From NCBI GenBank assembly GCA_002812745.2, contig NCSJ02000148.1, positions 37,481-101,480 on the forward strand: a DNA stretch of 64,000 bases, in the 5' to 3' direction. Under the pieces are notes generated by a model. The model searched no databases and was not told the origin of the DNA. It saw only the letters and a program-made list of their open reading frames with translations. The translations under genes and the position numbers were made by a program. This document shows positions 60,011-64,000 of the stretch, piece after piece (positions within the stretch are counted from its first letter, which is position 1; each line of letters starts with the position of its first letter). The DNA is from Scytalidium lignicola. Taxonomy: Eukaryota; Ascomycota; Leotiomycetes.

Positions 60011-63000
60011 TATTGCGGTGAGGACCATGGTTCGTTATTCCCGACTTTGTCACGCAGGGAGCCCTCGCAAAATTCATAAGACTATCAAATAAGATTACGG
60101 CAAGCAAGGGGCATCCGAATTTTTCATCTCCTTTCTAGAAGGCCCACCAGTCCTTCTAGCGCGAGTGGCTAAGTTAGTCAACACGGGACAAAATTGTGGT
60201 TTGGTCGTCTGCCGTGATCTGGCAATTCCTCCGGCAAAGTTCGCTACTCGATTGATGGTGCCGAGGAAACGCGCGGATTCAATGTTCAAAACGCTCACTA
60301 CGTAATTAGTATTCCCTAGCTGTTGATTTATTAGACGCTATCCAGTGCGGTAATGCGAAGCAGCAAACCATCTAAACTTATGCCCAACCCAGCCACAAAG
60401 CTGGTCTCGCCTTGCCAGCGTCATCGATCTATCGAACGCCTCGCAAATCCCGAAAATGATCCACGGGAGACCAACCTGTGGCGGTGTGGCCAGTGACAAC
60501 ATACACGGGTGTGCCAATTGAGATTATTGCTGACAGACTTCGGCCTCTTGCAATATGCAAAAGAATTTGGATTTGGATTTGTTGCCGACAGGGTGGGCTT
60601 TGCTGAGGAGACGATAAAGTAGGATTTGGCCGCTGCCGTCCAGGTTGTGAACATGGTTTCCAATGCCGGGCCAATGGGAAGGAATGGCTCGTAACGCTGG
60701 AGACTCGCACGTCCAACGGGCTGGCAGTCATAATTACCGGTTTTCCAGTTCCTGGAGCGTGGAATGGGACTAAGCCGAGCGGCAGGGATCCCACGTTGCA
60801 GTGTCTGGGCTAGAAGGCTCGGAAGCCAACCCGGAAGAGCAATGACGCGCTGAGGGTCTGAGCTTGAGGGCGTGTCGTCGACTGGCTCAGAAGCTCTGAC
60901 GTCCCCCCAAAACCACGGACGACTATGCAGTCCCAATGCAGACACTAACCCTAGCTTGGCCCCTTTTTTTGCCCTTCTGGCTGCGCCTGGCCGTTGATAC
61001 CTTCTGGCGGGTGCGGATAGCGCTACTCCTACTGGTGCTGTGCTCTGTTATGGGAAATACCGTCCCCTAAGTATAGAGCCTGGAGCAATTCCCCTCACCC
61101 GCCACACACGGCGCGGCGATGCGCGGTCGTGGCTTGGGCATCACGAGCATCAAGGGCAAATACTGTGTAAACCACAGAGGAGTTTAGGCCCGAATAGGAT
61201 TGCACACGGTTCAATTGTTATTACAGGGGTTGGCGACCGTCGAGGTCGATTGCCGTACACAGTATTTTGCACTATCCTGCAGATGAAGCCGTTTTCTGAA
61301 ACGAGATCGTCTGGAATTTCTGCTTATCCGGAGTTAGCTAGTGGCTAGTCTGGCCAAGTTTTCTGTGCCGTCCTGGAGAACTACAGTTCAGTTATCTTTG
61401 GTACACCATGCATAAGAGGCAGAGGGGCCAGACAGAATGGTCGTTCGGGGGCGAGAGATCAGCAAGGAAGTCCGGCAAATACCTGAGATCTCGTTAGACT
61501 TAATCAGGAGAGATCTCAAACGCGCCAAACAACCCAAAGAAAACCCGCTCGGTTCGTATTTTTATTTCCAGTGGGCAGTTCCCCTTGAGAGCTCGACTCC
61601 ATTCGGGGCCCGGCAGTGACCCCATCAACAAAATCACTCCACAGCAGCACTTCGACGACCCCCGATTATGGAGATTCGGAGCCAGCATACCCTGGTCGGA
61701 GGTGGTCCGGTGGTGAACTAACGGGTTCAGTTGTCGAAGATGATGCTCTCAGGGCGGTCTGTGAGAGATGTAAACCATGAGAACGAACGAGTACGGTATG
61801 CGTAGCGACCCTCCCGGCAGCTCTCCCGCTTGGCGCACAGCACCGACACACGAGCACGGTGATGGGTGTTGTTGGTCCATCTTCGGTTCTTCCTACAATA
61901 ATTATAGCATATGATTATGTGCATTCAAACGGTTTTCTACTCCAAATACCAGTACTGCACCAGTAATAATGTTAGCAAGATATGCGGCCCACGGACCTGT
62001 AAACCTTGCGGGTAGGATTTCTAACTTGACCTAACCTGGCAAACTTGTCTCGGTGCAAGGTGCAAAGGCTGCAAGCACATGGCACCCCTCGCAACATTAT
62101 TAGGACGTTACCGTACAATAAGTTTCGGGACTTCCTACACACCTCGATCGGAAAGTCCGACAGAATTGAGATTTTCAAACATCTCAAACAGCAGCACAGG
62201 GCCGTGCGTGTTCGATCTCCGTGGTCTTTCCATAATCGATCGGATAAGCATGCGGGATACCCTTGAAGCAACCACATGCAAGCGATGTAAATTATCATCC
62301 CTCTTTCATCATCGTACTTCGTCCGAAGCGTAAATGCATTTGATTCGAGAGACCTCGTTTCGAGTGTAAGCATCGGGGACGGCCCTCCCTTATATCCGCT
62401 ACTCTGGGAGAATCATAATACACTAAATAGGTCGAATTATCTAGACACGCTAGGCTTTCCCTTCTACTCCGACCAGTTGCAAGCAACACATGGCAAACAA
62501 GATGAAGCCAGCAGAAATATCTCAATCCGAGCGCATACCCCATTTCGCTGGGCTAGAAGGGTCTTCTAGAGCAGGAACGGGAGGCCATACAAAAAAAAGT
62601 ACTGGAGCCTTCCGACGGAACAGGAACGTGCTCTTGTCCAAGCTTGCAGGACCCGGATCTTCTGGAAGGCCTTCATTGCCTGGGGTTGGCCTTCTAGAAG
62701 ATTGCATTCCCCTGGACCCCAAGCCGCGGTAGAGAGCCCGGTTGCGACTGGAGTGGGCACAAATGTGGGACAGCCTGAGGGACCGCGATGACCAAGCCTG
62801 AGCATCTGCTGCTACACTGGAGGCGGGTACACCGTAATTTGTCTAAGTTTCCTCCCCACAGGTACCGTACGGAATGCACTTGGAAGGGAGCCCGTGGGTG
62901 GTGCACCGACGGCGCGGACGGCCGCGGCGGGCAGTGGTTTTGTACATTATCAACACACTGCAACGTACTGTACTGTTGTGCAATACACTGAGTTGCAATA

Positions 63001-63490
63001 TCAACGCAACACAATACAATACGATACTGGATTATCCTTATAACAATAATATAACAATGATGATATTCTATATTTACTGGCACAAGTACTGTAATTGTAC
63101 TAAGACACACAGACACGCGCTCCCGTACTCCTTGGTCAGCTTGTGTCCTCGGCAGGTGGCATTCTAAGGCCCTTTTTCCAGGAGGGGATCATTGACCTGT
63201 CCATTCTCCGGGCCTGTCCAACGGAGAAGTTCCGGTGTAGAAAATGATCTGCGCCTAAAGGGAAATCCCCTGGTGGCCCTTACCTATTTGGCCAGAGGAG
63301 CATAACTCGTAATTACCCAGAAGTGGAAGGATTTTGAGGGAAAAAGTTGCTTTCTCTCTCTCCTGGACAAACAAGCAAATACGGTAGGTCAATCAACATG
63401 ACAGGATCCTCCAAAAAAAGCAACAGTTGAGATCCACGACGGAACCGTAAATATTTTTTTTGATACCGTGGCGAAAGTCTTGCTTTTTTC

Positions 63491-63533
63491 CCTCTTTTCT
63501 TTCTCTCTCTCTGTCTCTCTCTCGATCACACAA
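63491..63533. repeat. CT-rich low-complexity tract
   Basis: The plus strand is almost pure C and T, with TCTCTCTCTC runs broken by one G. It may be a leader for a gene beyond the window edge or simple low-complexity DNA. Confidence 0.5.
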
Positions 63534-64000
63534 TTTTGCCCCCATTTTGTCTCAAACCTGCTATTTTAACGATCCTCCTTAAATTCTCGAATGTTTTTTT
63601 AGTGTGTTCAGCAGCGTGGGTTGAAAATGCGACGGCGGTAGGGTAGGGGGTTGGAATTAGGTCTGGGTCCAGTACTTACAGTACAGGAGAGAGTACAAGC
63701 ACTCTCCCCACTCTAACGCGGACCCACTAGGCGGAGGGCACAGGGCAGGGTATGGCAGCAGAGAGCATGGCTGGCATGGTCGCGGGCATGAGAGAGAGCC
63801 CTTCCTGCCCTTCCAAGCATGGCGCTGGCGCCCAGGGAGGGAAGGTCGAGTGTGTGGTAGTGGGCGTGCTGGCGTGGGCTTGGGGNAGAGTGTGTGCAGG
63901 CGGTTGACACCATNGTGTNNCANACGATTTGTGTCGATTCGAATTCGGCTGGCCGTATTAAATAATAAGAGTAGTACATTAATTGGTAAAGAACTTTCCT

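Larger units (their letters stand above)
55033..64000. other. Nine-kilobase gene-free region to window edge
   Basis: I could not support any gene in the last 9 kb. Open frames are short, start mostly at non-ATG codons, overlap on both strands and match no family; the longest, 60421-60945 minus, is of this kind. From about 55 to 57.8 kb the DNA is AT-leaning. From about 58 to 63.7 kb it is more balanced and dotted with GTAC-centred sequences. A run of 11 C lies at 57943-57953, and CT-rich tracts lie at 63491-63533. Several Ns occur at 63886-63923. It may hold untranslated, regulatory or decayed DNA. Confidence 0.5.

Noticed and set aside
60421..60945. 174-codon open frame on the minus strand
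   Set aside because: Irregular composition, no domain, and no intron/exon partner; likely fortuitous in GC-balanced intergenic DNA.

Overview
The window is nuclear DNA of a filamentous ascomycete. Short GT-AG introns (about 45-110 bases, several with CTAAC/ACTAAT branch sites), one gene per promoter, and a set of orthologs typical of Pezizomycotina all point there. A Leotiomycetes-like origin is my guess from the flavour of the proteins, not a demonstrated placement. I found no rRNA, no convincing tRNA, no CRISPR array, no intact transposon and no biosynthetic cluster. The sequence is a draft: single Ns sit beside A/T homopolymers, and one of them breaks a reading frame.

Layout, left to right. 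0.5-2.4 kb: SMD3 (snRNP core, minus) diverges from GEP4 (mitochondrial PGP phosphatase, plus). 2.4-6.2 kb: gene-poor, rich in GTAC-centred palindromes, ending in a pyrimidine-rich leader. 6.2-8.1 kb: homeodomain transcription factor. 9.2-14.3 kb: DNF3-type P4 ATPase. 14.8-15.9 kb: AHA1 (Hsp90 co-chaperone, minus). 17.3-18.1 kb: unknown four-helix membrane protein. 19.0-22.4 kb: CDC4-type F-box/WD40 protein (minus). 23.7-26.1 kb: HOP1 (HORMA plus PHD). 26.1-29.4 kb: second gene-poor GTAC-rich block. 29.5-31.8 kb: large disordered protein of unknown function. 33.7-35.4 kb: nucleotide-sugar transporter. 36.1-41.1 kb: MER3/HFM1 helicase. 41.4-42.3 kb: PEX11C-like. 42.8-44.5 kb: complex I 51-kDa subunit. 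45.0-45.6 kb: dynactin p27. 45.8-52.0 kb: MLP1/TPR nucleoporin. 52.6-53.5 kb: TFIIE beta. 54.3-55.0 kb: DsbA/FrnE-like oxidoreductase. 55.0-64.0 kb: nine kilobases with no supportable gene, again GTAC-rich.

Most genes are unrelated housekeeping functions (splicing, lipid transport, chaperone, transcription, respiration, peroxisome, nuclear pore, dynein motor). The only functional pairing I see is meiotic: HOP1 and MER3 lie about 10 kb apart on the same strand. I rebuilt the exons by hand and checked that phases close. They close in every multi-exon gene except CDC4, where the first splice junction is one base out of frame, and MLP1, which closes only if the N at 50998 is dropped. I did not find a clearly new biological system. 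The best leads are the GTAC palindrome family confined to gene-poor blocks, the two unknown proteins, and the micro-exon tail of MER3.
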